64,000 nt of DNA, taken from assembly GCF_023380205.1 (NCBI RefSeq), contig NZ_CP093361.1, positions 930,001 through 994,000 of the forward strand, given 5' to 3'. The notes beneath the pieces are model-generated. The model was not told the origin of the DNA. It saw only the letters and a list, made by a program, of their open reading frames with translations, and searched no databases. This DNA comes from Nicoliella spurrieriana (GTDB taxonomy: Bacteria > Bacillota > Bacilli > Lactobacillales > Lactobacillaceae). Of the stretch, positions 55,216 through 64,000 are shown piece after piece; the stretch's first letter is position 1; each line of letters begins with the position of its first letter. Both the position numbers and the translations under genes were made by a program.

Positions 55216-58200
55216 TTGGTCGATGTTAATAAATTCGAAAGTATGCAAATTGGCCTAGCATCTTCTGATAAAATCCGTAGTTGGTCATATGGTGAAGTTC
55301 AAAAGCCAGAAACCATTAACTACCGGACTTTGAAGCCCGAAAAAGAAGGTTTGTTCGATGAACGAATTTTTGGGCCTACCAAGGACTGGGAATGTGCTTG
55401 TGGTAAATACAAGCGTATTCGTTACCGCGGAATTGTCTGTGACCGATGTGGAGTTGAAGTTACTCGCTCCAAGGTTAGAAGAGAACGGATGGGTCATATT
55501 GAATTGGCTGCACCAGTTACTCACATTTGGTACTTCAAGGGAATTCCTAGTCGGATGGGATTAGTCTTAGACATGAGCCCCCGTGCACTAGAAGAAGTGA
55601 TTTACTTTGCTTCCTATGTGGTTACCGATCCAGGTGATACGCCTCTTGAAAACAAACAATTATTATCAGAACATGATTATCGGGAAAAGAAGCTTGAATA
55701 CGGTAGTCGTTTTAAGGCTGGCATTGGTGCTGAAGCCATTAAGACTTTACTTGAAAACGTTGATGTGCAAAAAGAAACTGATGCACTAAAGGAAGAACTT
55801 AAAAAAGCTACCGGACAAAAGAGAACCCGTGCCGTTCGTCGATTAGACATTTTGGAAGCATTTTTAACTTCTGAAAACGATTTGGACTGGATGGTAATGG
55901 ATGCAATTCCAGTCATTCCACCTGATCTTCGTCCAATGGTTCAATTGGAAGGTGGTCGGTTTGCCACGTCAGATTTAAATGATCTTTATCGGCGGGTAAT
56001 TAACCGTAATAACCGACTAAAAAGATTACTAGATCTTAATGCTCCTGGAATCATTGTTCAAAACGAAAAGCGGATGTTACAAGAAGCCGTTGATGCATTA
56101 ATTGATAACGGTCGTCGTGGTCGTCCAGTTGCTGGACCAGGGAACCGGCCATTGAAGTCATTGTCACATATGCTTAAGGGTAAGCAAGGTCGGTTTAGAC
56201 AAAACTTACTTGGAAAGCGGGTTGACTACTCCGGTCGTTCAGTTATTGACGTGGGACCATTCCTTAAGTTCAACCAAATGGGACTTCCTGTGCCAATGGC
56301 AATGGAATTATTCAAACCCTTCATTATGAAGGAATTGGTTAAACGTGGAATTGCGTCTAACATTAAGAACGCTAAACGCCAAATCGACCGACAAGAAGAT
56401 GAAGTCTTCGATGTATTGGAAGATGTGATTAAGGAACACCCTGTGTTACTAAACCGGGCACCTACGCTTCACCGTTTGGGAATTCAAGCTTTTGAACCGG
56501 TGTTAGTAAGTGGGAAGTCAATGCGTTTGCATCCATTAGCTTGTGAAGCTTACAATGCCGATTTTGATGGTGACCAAATGGCCATTCACGTTCCACTCTC
56601 TGATGAAGCACAGGCTGAATCTAGAATTTTAATGCTTGCTGCTAGTCACATCCTTGCTCCTCGTGATGGGAAACCAATCGTTACGCCATCACAAGATATG
56701 GTTATTGGGAACTATTACCTAACCATGGAAGAAGCAGGACGTGAGGGTGAAGGTTCGATCTTTAATGATTATAACGAAGCATTGCTTTCATACCAAAATG
56801 GAACTACTCATTGGCATACACGGGTTGGAATTCGGGCTTCTTCAATGCCTGACAAGCCGTTTACCGATGAACAACGGAATAAAATTCTAGTTACCACTAC
56901 TGGTAAGATTATTTTTAACCATATTCTTCCCAAAGCATTCACTTATTTGAATGAACCTACTGATACTAACGTTCACGGTCACATTCCTGATAAGTACTTC
57001 CTAGAACCAGGTGAAGATATTTTTGAACACCTTAAGGATGCTCCAGTAATCCCACCATTTAAGAAGGGCTTCTTGAGTGATGTGATTGCGGAAGTATATA
57101 ACCAATATAAGGTTACAATTACTTCTAAGCTCCTTGATCGAATCAAGGATATTGGTTATGATAAATCAACTAAATCTGGGTTGACCGTTGGGATTACCGA
57201 CGTTACTGATTTAAAGGAAAAGCCAGCCGTTATTGAAAAAGCTCACAAAAAGGTTGACATGGTTACTAAACAATTCCGTCGTGGTCTAATTACCAATCAA
57301 GAACGTTATGAAAGAGTTATTCAAATCTGGACTGACGCTAAGGATGAAATTCAAGATCTACTACAAACTAACTTCGATCCTCAAAACCCAATCTTTATGA
57401 TGAGTGATTCTGGAGCTCGTGGTAACATTTCAAACTTTACTCAATTAGCCGGAATGCGTGGATTGATGGCTTCTCCAAGTGGAGATATTATGGAACTACC
57501 AATTACTTCTAACTTCCGTGAAGGATTAACCGTCTTGGAAATGTTCATTTCTACCCATGGTGCTCGTAAGGGAATGACCGATACTGCTCTTAAGACTGCC
57601 AACTCTGGATATCTAACCCGTCGGCTAGTTGATGTGGCACAAGATGTTATCATTCGTGAGGATGATTGTGGAACTGACCGTGGCTTAATCGTTAAGGCAT
57701 TAACCCAAGGAAATGAAACTGTGGAACCATTATATGACCGAATTCTTGGTCGAAATGCAATGAAGACGGTCGTTAACCCTAAGAACGGTGAAGTAATCGT
57801 TAAGAAAAACCAAATTATCAACGAACCTGAAGCACAAGCAATTGAAGATGCTGGAATTAGGGAAGTTGAAATTCGTTCTGCATTTACTTGTAATAGTGTT
57901 CACGGGGTTTGTGCTAAGTGTTACGGTCGAAATCTTGCAACTGGTGATCCAGTTGAAGTTGGTGAAGCCGTTGGGACTGTTGCTGCTCAAGCCATTGGTG
58001 AACCAGGAACGCAATTAACCATGCGGAACTTCCATACCGGTGGGGTTGCCGGAAATTCAGATATTACCCAAGGGCTTCCTCGGATTCAAGAAATTGTTGA
58101 AGCCAGAAATCCTAAAGGGAAGGCTGAAATTACTGAAGTTACTGGGAATGTTGAATCAATTGAAGAAAACCCTGCTGAAAGAACCCAAGAAATCACCATT

Positions 58201-58866
58201 AAGGGTGATACTGATACTAGAACCTACAGTGTTCCAATTAATTCTAAATTATTAGTTACTGAAGGTGACTTTATCAGACGTGGATCTCAATTGGATGATG
58301 GTTCAATTGATCCAAAGGAATTAATCAAGGTTAGGGATACAATTTCTACTGAAGTTTACCTCCTTGGTGAAATCCAAAAGGTTTACCGGAGTCAAGGGGT
58401 GGATCTAAGTGATAAACATGCTGAAATTATGGTTAGACAAATGCTTCGTAAGGTTCGAATCATGGATCCTGGTGATACCGAATTACTTCCTGGAACGTTA
58501 ATGGATGTTAACGACTTTAAGGAAAGTAACCGTGATGCTGTTATCACTGGTAAAATTCCTGCAACTGCTCGTCCAGTGTTACTTGGAATTACCAAAGCAG
58601 CGCTTGAAACTAATAGTTTCCTATCTGCTGCATCATTCCAAGAAACCACTCGGGTGTTAACAGATGCTGCCATTCGTGGTAAGAATGATCCATTAGTTGG
58701 ATTAAAAGAAAATGTTATTATTGGTAAGTTAATTCCTGCCGGAACTGGAATGCAAACTTATGGTGACATTAAACCCAAGGAAATTGGGGCTTCTAGTACC
58801 GATGGCGTTTACTCAATTAGTCAATTAGAAGAAAAGATTAAAAAAGAAGAAGACGCTAAAAATTAA
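55216..58866 (+). CDS. rpoC: RNA polymerase subunit beta'
   Basis: 1216 residues from TTG 55216, 8 bases after AAGGAGG. N-terminal zinc site [20 protein letters not shown], catalytic [10 protein letters not shown] with three Asp for Mg2+, bridge/trigger region with [12 protein letters not shown], and a second zinc site with [13 protein letters not shown]. In the same transcript as rpoB, 17 bases downstream. Confidence 0.98.
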   Translation: MVDVNKFESMQIGLASSDKIRSWSYGEVQKPETINYRTLKPEKEGLFDERIFGPTKDWECACGKYKRIRYRGIVCDRCGVEVTRSKVRRERMGHIELAAPVTHIWYFKGIPSRMGLVLDMSPRALEEVIYFASYVVTDPGDTPLENKQLLSEHDYREKKLEYGSRFKAGIGAEAIKTLLENVDVQKETDALKEELKKATGQKRTRAVRRLDILEAFLTSENDLDWMVMDAIPVIPPDLRPMVQLEGGRFATSDLNDLYRRVINRNNRLKRLLDLNAPGIIVQNEKRMLQEAVDALIDNGRRGRPVAGPGNRPLKSLSHMLKGKQGRFRQNLLGKRVDYSGRSVIDVGPFLKFNQMGLPVPMAMELFKPFIMKELVKRGIASNIKNAKRQIDRQEDEVFDVLEDVIKEHPVLLNRAPTLHRLGIQAFEPVLVSGKSMRLHPLACEAYNADFDGDQMAIHVPLSDEAQAESRILMLAASHILAPRDGKPIVTPSQDMVIGNYYLTMEEAGREGEGSIFNDYNEALLSYQNGTTHWHTRVGIRASSMPDKPFTDEQRNKILVTTTGKIIFNHILPKAFTYLNEPTDTNVHGHIPDKYFLEPGEDIFEHLKDAPVIPPFKKGFLSDVIAEVYNQYKVTITSKLLDRIKDIGYDKSTKSGLTVGITDVTDLKEKPAVIEKAHKKVDMVTKQFRRGLITNQERYERVIQIWTDAKDEIQDLLQTNFDPQNPIFMMSDSGARGNISNFTQLAGMRGLMASPSGDIMELPITSNFREGLTVLEMFISTHGARKGMTDTALKTANSGYLTRRLVDVAQDVIIREDDCGTDRGLIVKALTQGNETVEPLYDRILGRNAMKTVVNPKNGEVIVKKNQIINEPEAQAIEDAGIREVEIRSAFTCNSVHGVCAKCYGRNLATGDPVEVGEAVGTVAAQAIGEPGTQLTMRNFHTGGVAGNSDITQGLPRIQEIVEARNPKGKAEITEVTGNVESIEENPAERTQEITIKGDTDTRTYSVPINSKLLVTEGDFIRRGSQLDDGSIDPKELIKVRDTISTEVYLLGEIQKVYRSQGVDLSDKHAEIMVRQMLRKVRIMDPGDTELLPGTLMDVNDFKESNRDAVITGKIPATARPVLLGITKAALETNSFLSAASFQETTRVLTDAAIRGKNDPLVGLKENVIIGKLIPAGTGMQTYGDIKPKEIGASSTDGVYSISQLEEKIKKEEDAKN

Positions 58867-58876
58867 TTAACCATTT

Positions 58877-58915
58877 TAAAATAGGGACTCTAATTAATAG
58901 GGTTCCTATTTTTTA
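58877..58915. terminator. Terminator of rpoBC (and comC)
   Basis: AAATAGGgAC / GTtCCTATTTTTT stem; convergent comC ends in its right arm. Confidence 0.75.
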
Positions 58916-59587
58916 CATAAAAATCAAACAAATTAAATAACCACAATTTAAAAACGGAATGAATGCAATTCGATTTGCTTTTAAAATAAAAATTGCGCTT
59001 ATTAGTGCAAAAATTGTAGAAATAATAATGCTAATGAAGATTCCGTTAATACCTAGGATTAGTAATAAAATAAAAATAATGTCGATGTCACCTTCACCAA
59101 TTTTTAAGTAGAATTTGTTTATCCAAAGCACAATTAAATAAATAATAACGATCAAACTAAGTGTTAATATTGATTCATTTTTAATAAAAAAATAATAAAT
59201 TAAATTATTTAATAATAATATAATTAGTAATTTAGTTGGAACCATTTGCTTTTGAAAATCAATAATGGAAAGAATTAACATCATTATTAATGAACTAAAA
59301 ATGAGCGGGGCAAACCAAAATTGAGCTTGAAGTAAAAACAATCCACCAAATAATAATTCATTGATAAATAATTGTTTAGAAATCTTGGCCTTACAATTTC
59401 GACAGCGACCCCTTAGAATTAAAAAGCTAATGATTGGGATTAAATCTATTCTAGAAATTGGAATCTGACAATTATCACAATGAGAACGGGGACTAATAAT
59501 TGATTCAGCTCTTTGGCATCGTTGAATGATTAACGAAAAGAATGATCCAAATGCTGCACCAACCCAAAATAAAAGAATTAAAATCAT
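58913..59587 (-). CDS. comC: Prepilin peptidase ComC (family A24)
   Basis: 224 residues. FGSFFSLIIQRCQ near the N-terminus, the N-terminal zinc-finger-like pairs HCDNC and RCRNC, then about six membrane helices with catalytic Asp residues in SIIDFQKQMVP and GEGDIDI, the second standing for the GxGDxK motif with Asp in place of the common Lys region. Cleaves and methylates competence pseudopilins for DNA uptake. SD GAGGTGG. It is strongly AT-rich and rare in GC-ending codons compared with neighbours, and lies alone, antisense, inside the rpoC-rpsL interval. Confidence 0.9.
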   Translation of the reverse strand: MILILLFWVGAAFGSFFSLIIQRCQRAESIISPRSHCDNCQIPISRIDLIPIISFLILRGRCRNCKAKISKQLFINELLFGGLFLLQAQFWFAPLIFSSLIMMLILSIIDFQKQMVPTKLLIILLLNNLIYYFFIKNESILTLSLIVIIYLIVLWINKFYLKIGEGDIDIIFILLLILGINGIFISIIISTIFALISAIFILKANRIAFIPFLNCGYLICLIFM

Positions 59588-59645
59588 TTATACCACCTCG
59601 TTTTTTAAATACGCAGAAAATGAGTCAGACTATTTTTAAAATTCA

Positions 59646-59674
59646 TTGACACTCAATATTGGGAGTGATAAGAT
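59646..59674 (+). promoter_or_regulatory. Promoter of str operon (rpsL)
   Basis: TTGACA, 17-base spacer, TAAGAT; leader of about 150 bases. Confidence 0.8.
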
Positions 59675-59738
59675 AATAAAGTGCTTGCTGATGCAGAGAT
59701 AAATTTTCTTTGCACTATGTACAATTTCGTACGTAAAC

Positions 59739-59773
59739 GGCGGTTCTTTTTTTAAGTTAAAAAATGAACCACC
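59739..59773 (+). repeat. Inverted repeat in rpsL leader
   Basis: GGcGGTTC and GAACCaCC arms joined by T-rich and A-rich strands that continue the stem. No T-run follows, so it is not a plain terminator; possibly a leader control element. Confidence 0.5.
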
Positions 59774-59827
59774 TGGATGTGTGGACTTATATATTATATT
59801 AAAAATTATGAAAGGAGGAATTTTTAG

Positions 59828-60241
59828 ATGCCTACTATTAACCAATTAGTTCGTAACGGACGTAAATCTAAAAGTTCTAAATCAAAAGCCCCTGCTTTAA
59901 ACCATGGGTACAACAGTTACAAGAAAGTTCAAACCAACAACCCAGCTCCTCAAAAACGTGGAGTTGCTACTCGTGTTGGAACGATGACTCCTAAGAAGCC
60001 TAACTCTGCATTACGTAAGTATGCCCGTGTTAGATTATCAAACTTAATTGAAGTTACTGCTTATATTCCAGGAATTGGACACAACCTTCAAGAACATAGT
60101 GTTGTTTTAATTCGTGGGGGACGTGTTAAGGATTTACCTGGGGTACGTTACCACATCGTTCGTGGGGCCTTAGATACTGCCGGTGTTGATGATCGTCGTC
60201 AAGGTCGTTCTAAGTACGGTACTAAGAAGCCTAAGGAATAA
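59828..60241 (+). CDS. rpsL: Ribosomal protein S12
   Basis: 137 residues. Contains the streptomycin-determining stretch [15 protein letters not shown] with wild-type Lys, and [13 protein letters not shown]. Binds 16S rRNA at the decoding centre. SD AAAGGAGGA. First gene of the str operon. Confidence 0.98.
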   Translation: MPTINQLVRNGRKSKSSKSKAPALNHGYNSYKKVQTNNPAPQKRGVATRVGTMTPKKPNSALRKYARVRLSNLIEVTAYIPGIGHNLQEHSVVLIRGGRVKDLPGVRYHIVRGALDTAGVDDRRQGRSKYGTKKPKE

Positions 60242-60274
60242 TCAATTAAATTTAAAAACGAGGAGGATATTTAA

Positions 60275-60745
60275 ATGCCAAGAAAAGGACATGTTGCGGA
60301 TCGCGAAGTACTTCCTGATCCAATTTACAATTCAAAGTTGGTTACCAGCTTAATTAACCATTTAATGTTGGATGGTAAGAGAGGAACTGCATCAAAGATT
60401 TTATATGGTGCATTCGAAATGATCAAAGAAGAAACTGGAAACGATCCAGTCGAAGTATTCGAGGAAGCAATGAAGAACGTTATGCCTGTACTTGAAGTTA
60501 AGGCACGGCGTGTTGGTGGTGCTAACTACCAAGTTCCAATCGAAGTTCGCCCTGGTCGTCGGACTACTTTAGGTCTTCGTTGGATTACTAACTACTCACG
60601 TTTACGTGGTGAACATACTATGACTGAACGTCTTGGACGTGAAATTATGGATGCTGCTAACAATACTGGTGCTTCCGTTAAGAAACGTGAAGACACTCAT
60701 AAGATGGCTGAAGCTAACCGTGCATTTGCACATTACCGTTGGTAA
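60275..60745 (+). CDS. rpsG: Ribosomal protein S7
   Basis: 156 residues, standard length; [16 protein letters not shown] start and [13 protein letters not shown]. Nucleates assembly of the 30S head. SD GAGGAGGA, 33 bases after rpsL. Confidence 0.98.
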   Translation: MPRKGHVADREVLPDPIYNSKLVTSLINHLMLDGKRGTASKILYGAFEMIKEETGNDPVEVFEEAMKNVMPVLEVKARRVGGANYQVPIEVRPGRRTTLGLRWITNYSRLRGEHTMTERLGREIMDAANNTGASVKKREDTHKMAEANRAFAHYRW

Positions 60746-60781
60746 TTAGCGTTTAATTCATCTTATAATTTGTTATAATAA

Positions 60782-60818
60782 CAAGTGGCTAGTTGATACT
60801 CAAATAGCCACTTTTATT
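60782..60818 (+). terminator. Terminator/attenuator between rpsG and fusA
   Basis: AAGTGGCTA / TAGCCACTT with TTATTT. Inside the str operon, so partial readthrough is likely; TATAAT-like boxes (60763, 60774) just upstream may start a fusA transcript. Confidence 0.65.
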
Positions 60819-60855
60819 TGAAACTGAACTGTTTTGAGAGGAGAAACATTTACAC

Positions 60856-62949
60856 ATGGCTAACAAACGTGAATTCCCACTTGACAAGACCCGTAATATT
60901 GGGATTACTGCCCATATTGATGCTGGTAAGACTACCGCTACTGAACGGATCTTATACTACACTGGAATTACCCACAAAATTGGTGAAACCCATGATGGTG
61001 CTTCACAAATGGACTGGATGGAACAAGAACAAGAACGTGGTATTACTATCACTTCTGCTGCAACTACTGCTCAATGGAAGGGTTACCGAGTAAACATTAT
61101 CGATACCCCAGGACACGTGGACTTTACTGCCGAAGTTGAACGTTCACTACGGGTTCTTGACGGTTCAATTACCGTTTTAGATGCTGCCGCTGGTGTTGAA
61201 CCACAAACCGAAACTGTTTGGCGTCAAGCTTCTGAATACAATGTTCCACGGATCGTTTTTGCTAACAAGATGGATAAGCTTGGTGCTGACTTTGATATGT
61301 CAGTAGCATCACTTCACGAACGTTTGGATGCTAACGCACATGCTGTTCAAATGCCAATCGGTGCCGAAGATAATTTCGAAGGTATGGTTGATTTAATCGA
61401 AATGAAGGCATACCTTTACGATGAAGATAAACTTGGTTCAGAATGGGATACTGTTGAAATTCCTGATGATTTAAAGGAAGAATCACAAAAGCGTCATGAT
61501 GAATTAGTTGAAGCAGTGGCTGATGTTGATGAAGACATCATGAACAAGTACCTTGAAGGTGAAGAAATCACTAAGGACGAGTTAAAAGCTGCAATTCGTA
61601 AGGCTACTCTTAACCTTGAATTCTACCCAGTACTAGCTGGTTCAGCATTTAAGAATAAGGGAATTCAAATGATGCTTGATGCAGTCCTTGACTACCTTCC
61701 TTCACCATTAGATGTTCGTCCATACAAGGCGACTGATCCAGATACTGGTGAAGAAGTTGAATTGAAGGCTGATGACAACAAGCCATTCGCTGCCCTTGCA
61801 TTTAAGATCATGACTGATCCATTCGTTGGGCGGTTAACATTTATTCGTGTTTACCGTGGAAGTTTGGAATCAGGTTCATATGTATTAAACGCAACTAAGG
61901 ACAAGCGTGAACGTGTTGGTCGTTTACTACAAATGCACTCTAACCACCGGAAAGAAATCCCAGAAGTATTCTCAGGTGATATTGCTGCTGCTATCGGTTT
62001 GAAGAACACTACTACTGGTGATTCATTAACTGATCCAAAGCACCCATTACACCTTGAATCAATGGAATTCCCTGACCCAGTTATTAGTGTTTCTGTTGAA
62101 CCTAAGACTAAGGCTGACCAAGACAAGATGAACACTGCTTTACAAAAACTTGCTGAAGAAGATCCTACTTTTAAGGCTGAAACTAACCCTGAAACTGGTG
62201 AAACCATTATCTCAGGAATGGGAGAACTTCACTTGAACATCATTGTTGATCGGATGAAACGTGAATTTAACGTTGAAGCTACTATTGGTGCTCCACAAGT
62301 TGCTTATCGTGAAGCATTCACTAAGCCAACTAAGGCTCAAGGTAAGTTCATTCGTCAATCTGGTGGTAAGGGTCAATACGGGGACGTTTGGATTGAATTT
62401 ACTCCAAATGAAGCCGGTAAAGGATTCGAATTCGAAGATGCTATCGTTGGTGGGGTTGTTCCTCGTGAATTTATCCCTTCAGTTGAACAAGGTTTGAAGG
62501 AATCAATGGCAAACGGTGTCCTTGCTGGTTACCCATTGATTGATGTTAAGGCCAAGTTATACGATGGTAGTTACCATGATGTCGATTCTAGTGAAGCTGC
62601 ATTTAAGATTGCTGCTTCAATTGCTTTAAGAAATGCTGCTAAGACTGCTGGTCCAGTTATTCTTGAACCAATTATGAAGGTTGATATCGTTGTTCCAGAA
62701 GATAACATGGGTGATGTTATGGGACAAGTTACCGCTCGTCGTGGTAATGTTGATGGAATGGAAAGCCGTTCGAAGGCTCAATTGATTCATGCTTTCGTTC
62801 CACTTTCTGAAATGTTTGGTTACGCAACGACATTGCGTTCAGCAACTCAAGGTCGTGGTACATTCTCAATGAGCTTTGACCACTACTCACCAGTTCCTAA
62901 GGCCATTCAAGAAGAAATCATCAAGAAGAACGGCGGAAACGCTGAATAA
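60856..62949 (+). CDS. fusA: Elongation factor G
   Basis: 697 residues. G1 [10 protein letters not shown]2 [11 protein letters not shown]3 DTPGHVDF, G4 NKMDK, then domains II-V with the tip-loop regions. Drives ribosome translocation and recycling. SD GAGAGGAG. Strong A/T-ending codon bias as in rpoBC. Ends at a terminator, so tuf is not in this operon. Confidence 0.98.
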   Translation: MANKREFPLDKTRNIGITAHIDAGKTTATERILYYTGITHKIGETHDGASQMDWMEQEQERGITITSAATTAQWKGYRVNIIDTPGHVDFTAEVERSLRVLDGSITVLDAAAGVEPQTETVWRQASEYNVPRIVFANKMDKLGADFDMSVASLHERLDANAHAVQMPIGAEDNFEGMVDLIEMKAYLYDEDKLGSEWDTVEIPDDLKEESQKRHDELVEAVADVDEDIMNKYLEGEEITKDELKAAIRKATLNLEFYPVLAGSAFKNKGIQMMLDAVLDYLPSPLDVRPYKATDPDTGEEVELKADDNKPFAALAFKIMTDPFVGRLTFIRVYRGSLESGSYVLNATKDKRERVGRLLQMHSNHRKEIPEVFSGDIAAAIGLKNTTTGDSLTDPKHPLHLESMEFPDPVISVSVEPKTKADQDKMNTALQKLAEEDPTFKAETNPETGETIISGMGELHLNIIVDRMKREFNVEATIGAPQVAYREAFTKPTKAQGKFIRQSGGKGQYGDVWIEFTPNEAGKGFEFEDAIVGGVVPREFIPSVEQGLKESMANGVLAGYPLIDVKAKLYDGSYHDVDSSEAAFKIAASIALRNAAKTAGPVILEPIMKVDIVVPEDNMGDVMGQVTARRGNVDGMESRSKAQLIHAFVPLSEMFGYATTLRSATQGRGTFSMSFDHYSPVPKAIQEEIIKKNGGNAE

Positions 62950-62962
62950 TAATTATATTATT

Positions 62963-62992
62963 AAAAGAGCTCGTAGCTATGAGCTCTTTTTT
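62963..62992 (+). terminator. Terminator of fusA
   Basis: AAAGAGCTC / GAGCTCTTTTTT. Confidence 0.93.
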
Positions 62993-63109
62993 CTATACAT
63001 AAATAAATTGATTTAAAATTAAATTGCTAACATAAAAAAGTAATGATAATGATTACAGAAAAGATTTTAAAAATAATTTTGAAATGATCAATTATTTTAT
63101 ACAAACCCT

Positions 63110-63138
63110 TGCAACTAAGCTATAAATCGGGTATTATA
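63110..63138 (+). promoter_or_regulatory. S10 operon promoter
   Basis: TTGCAA, 17-base spacer, TATTAT. Confidence 0.75.
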
Positions 63139-63144
63139 GTTAAG

Positions 63145-63299
63145 TACTGATTTTTGAGGGGTTAATATACCCTAAACAGGACAGATGATAGCATTGATGT
63201 GAGAGATTGCGGCACACCCGGTTGCATTGCCATGAGGGTTGAGTCGGGAACTTTCACGGAGTTAGTCTTATTTTTAAAATAGACGAAGGAGGGAATACA
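63145..63299 (+). promoter_or_regulatory. Structured leader of the S10 operon
   Basis: About 150 bases with GC-rich paired segments in an otherwise AT-rich gap: GGGTTAATATACCC, GCGGCACACCCGGTTGC, GAGGGTTGAGTCGGGAAC. The 3' end has GTCTTATTTTTAAAATAGAC just before the AAGGAGGG SD. This looks like an autogenous ribosomal-protein leader; no confirmed Rfam match. It fills the 350-base gap after fusA. Confidence 0.6.
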
Positions 63300-63608
63300 A
63301 TGGCAAAACAAAAAATTCGTATTCGATTAAAGGCTTATGAACACCGCATTTTAGATCAATCTGCTGAAAAGATTGTCGCTACGGCTCAAAGAACTGGTGC
63401 CAAGATTTCTGGTCCAATTCCATTGCCTACTGATCGGACTGTTTACACTCTTTTAGCTTCACCACATAAGTTTAAGAAGTCACGTGAACAATTCGAAATG
63501 TTAACTCACAAACGTTTAATCGACATCTTGAATCCAACACCTAAAACTGTTGATTCATTGATGAAACTTGATCTACCAAGTGGAGTAGATATCGAAATCA
63601 AATTATAA
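63300..63608 (+). CDS. rpsJ: Ribosomal protein S10
   Basis: 102 residues; [20 protein letters not shown] start and [19 protein letters not shown]. 30S protein, also the NusB partner in antitermination. SD AAGGAGGG. First gene of the S10 operon. Confidence 0.98.
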   Translation: MAKQKIRIRLKAYEHRILDQSAEKIVATAQRTGAKISGPIPLPTDRTVYTLLASPHKFKKSREQFEMLTHKRLIDILNPTPKTVDSLMKLDLPSGVDIEIKL

Positions 63609-63643
63609 TTTTTAGAAATACAATCATATCGGAGGTGTACTCA

Positions 63644-64000
63644 TGACCAAAAAAGGAATCTTAGGTAAAAAAGTAGGAATGACTCAAGTATTCAGTGAAA
63701 ATGGTGAATTAACTCCAGTTACTGTTATTGATGTTACTCCTAATGTTGTTTTGCAAAAGAAGACCACTGAAAATGATGGTTACGAAGCAATTCAAGTTGG
63801 TTTTGACGACAAAAAAGCTGTTCGTTCAAATAAACCAGAAAAAGGTCATGCAGCAAAAGCAAAGACTAATCCTAAGCGCTTCATTAAAGAAATTCGAGAT
63901 GTTGAGCTTGGTGATTACAATGTAGCAGATGAAGTAAAGGCAGATGTCTTCCAAGCAGGTGACATCGTTGATGTTACTGGTATCTCAAAGGGTCATGGAT
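63644..64000 (+). CDS. rplC: Ribosomal protein L3, 3'-truncated by window edge
   Basis: 119 codons visible, starting [21 protein letters not shown], the L3 N-terminus, after SD CGGAGGTG. The frame runs off the window. L3 binds 23S rRNA near the peptidyl-transferase centre. It follows rpsJ, the canonical order. Confidence 0.97.

Noticed and set aside
59636-59845. Minus-strand frame in the rpsL leader
   Set aside because: Overlaps the rpsL promoter and leader, no SD, implausible composition.
1-64000. Insertion sequences, phage or restriction genes
   Set aside because: No transposase, integrase, phage or defence protein signature found in any frame reviewed.

Overview
The window is a chromosomal segment of a low-GC Gram-positive bacterium of the family Lactobacillaceae. 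Support comes from the order ctsR-clpC-rpoB-rpoC-(comC)-rpsL-rpsG-fusA-rpsJ-rplC, the serS T-box, the lysine-riboswitch permease, the coaA-guaA pair, the set of proline-specific peptidases (PepI, PepX, PepQ) beside an Opp system, and frequent TTG/GTG starts behind strong Shine-Dalgarno (SD) sites. A secreted GH32 fructanase and a giant Ala/Ser-rich surface-type protein would suit a fructophilic plant- or insect-associated lactobacillus, but genus and species cannot be settled from the sequence alone.

Layout. 1-9775: the 3' part of a secreted GH32 fructanase, peptidases pepI and pepX, a Nudix plus guanylate-kinase-like pair, an uncharacterised Ser-rich/membrane protein pair, hflX, and a pepQ-type peptidase. 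9797-17421: oligopeptide importer with two tandem oppA paralogs, then oppBCDF. 17626-26151: one 2841-residue Ala/Ser-rich protein with no visible sortase motif, the most unusual object here. 26212-34615: histidine phosphatase, HelD, coaA, guaA, convergent proBA, and a small orphan gene. 34651-43739: pseudouridine synthase, DUF1003 protein and partner, CDF metal exporter, MntR/DtxR-type regulator, split ThrE exporter, TauE/DUF1634 pair, PAP2 phosphatase, esterase, GNAT. 43740-47147: lysine riboswitch with lysP, serine T-box with serS. 47320-48246: nine-tRNA operon without rRNA. 48313-64000: ctsR-clpC, rpoBC with a structured leader, comC on the opposite strand, the str operon, and the start of the S10 operon, which runs off the right edge.

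How it fits together. The peptide importer and the Pro-specific peptidases form a peptide scavenging route; amino-acid supply is also sensed at RNA level (lysine riboswitch, uncharged tRNA-Ser T-box). The right third is the growth machinery and is visibly more biased in codon choice than the left two thirds. Promoters with near-consensus -35/-10 boxes and 17-bp spacers can be read ahead of the tRNA operon, rpoB, rpsL, rpsJ, pepQ and the second oppA.

Limits: all calls are made by eye from sequence and family knowledge; no database or folding program was used. Terminator and promoter limits are approximate.
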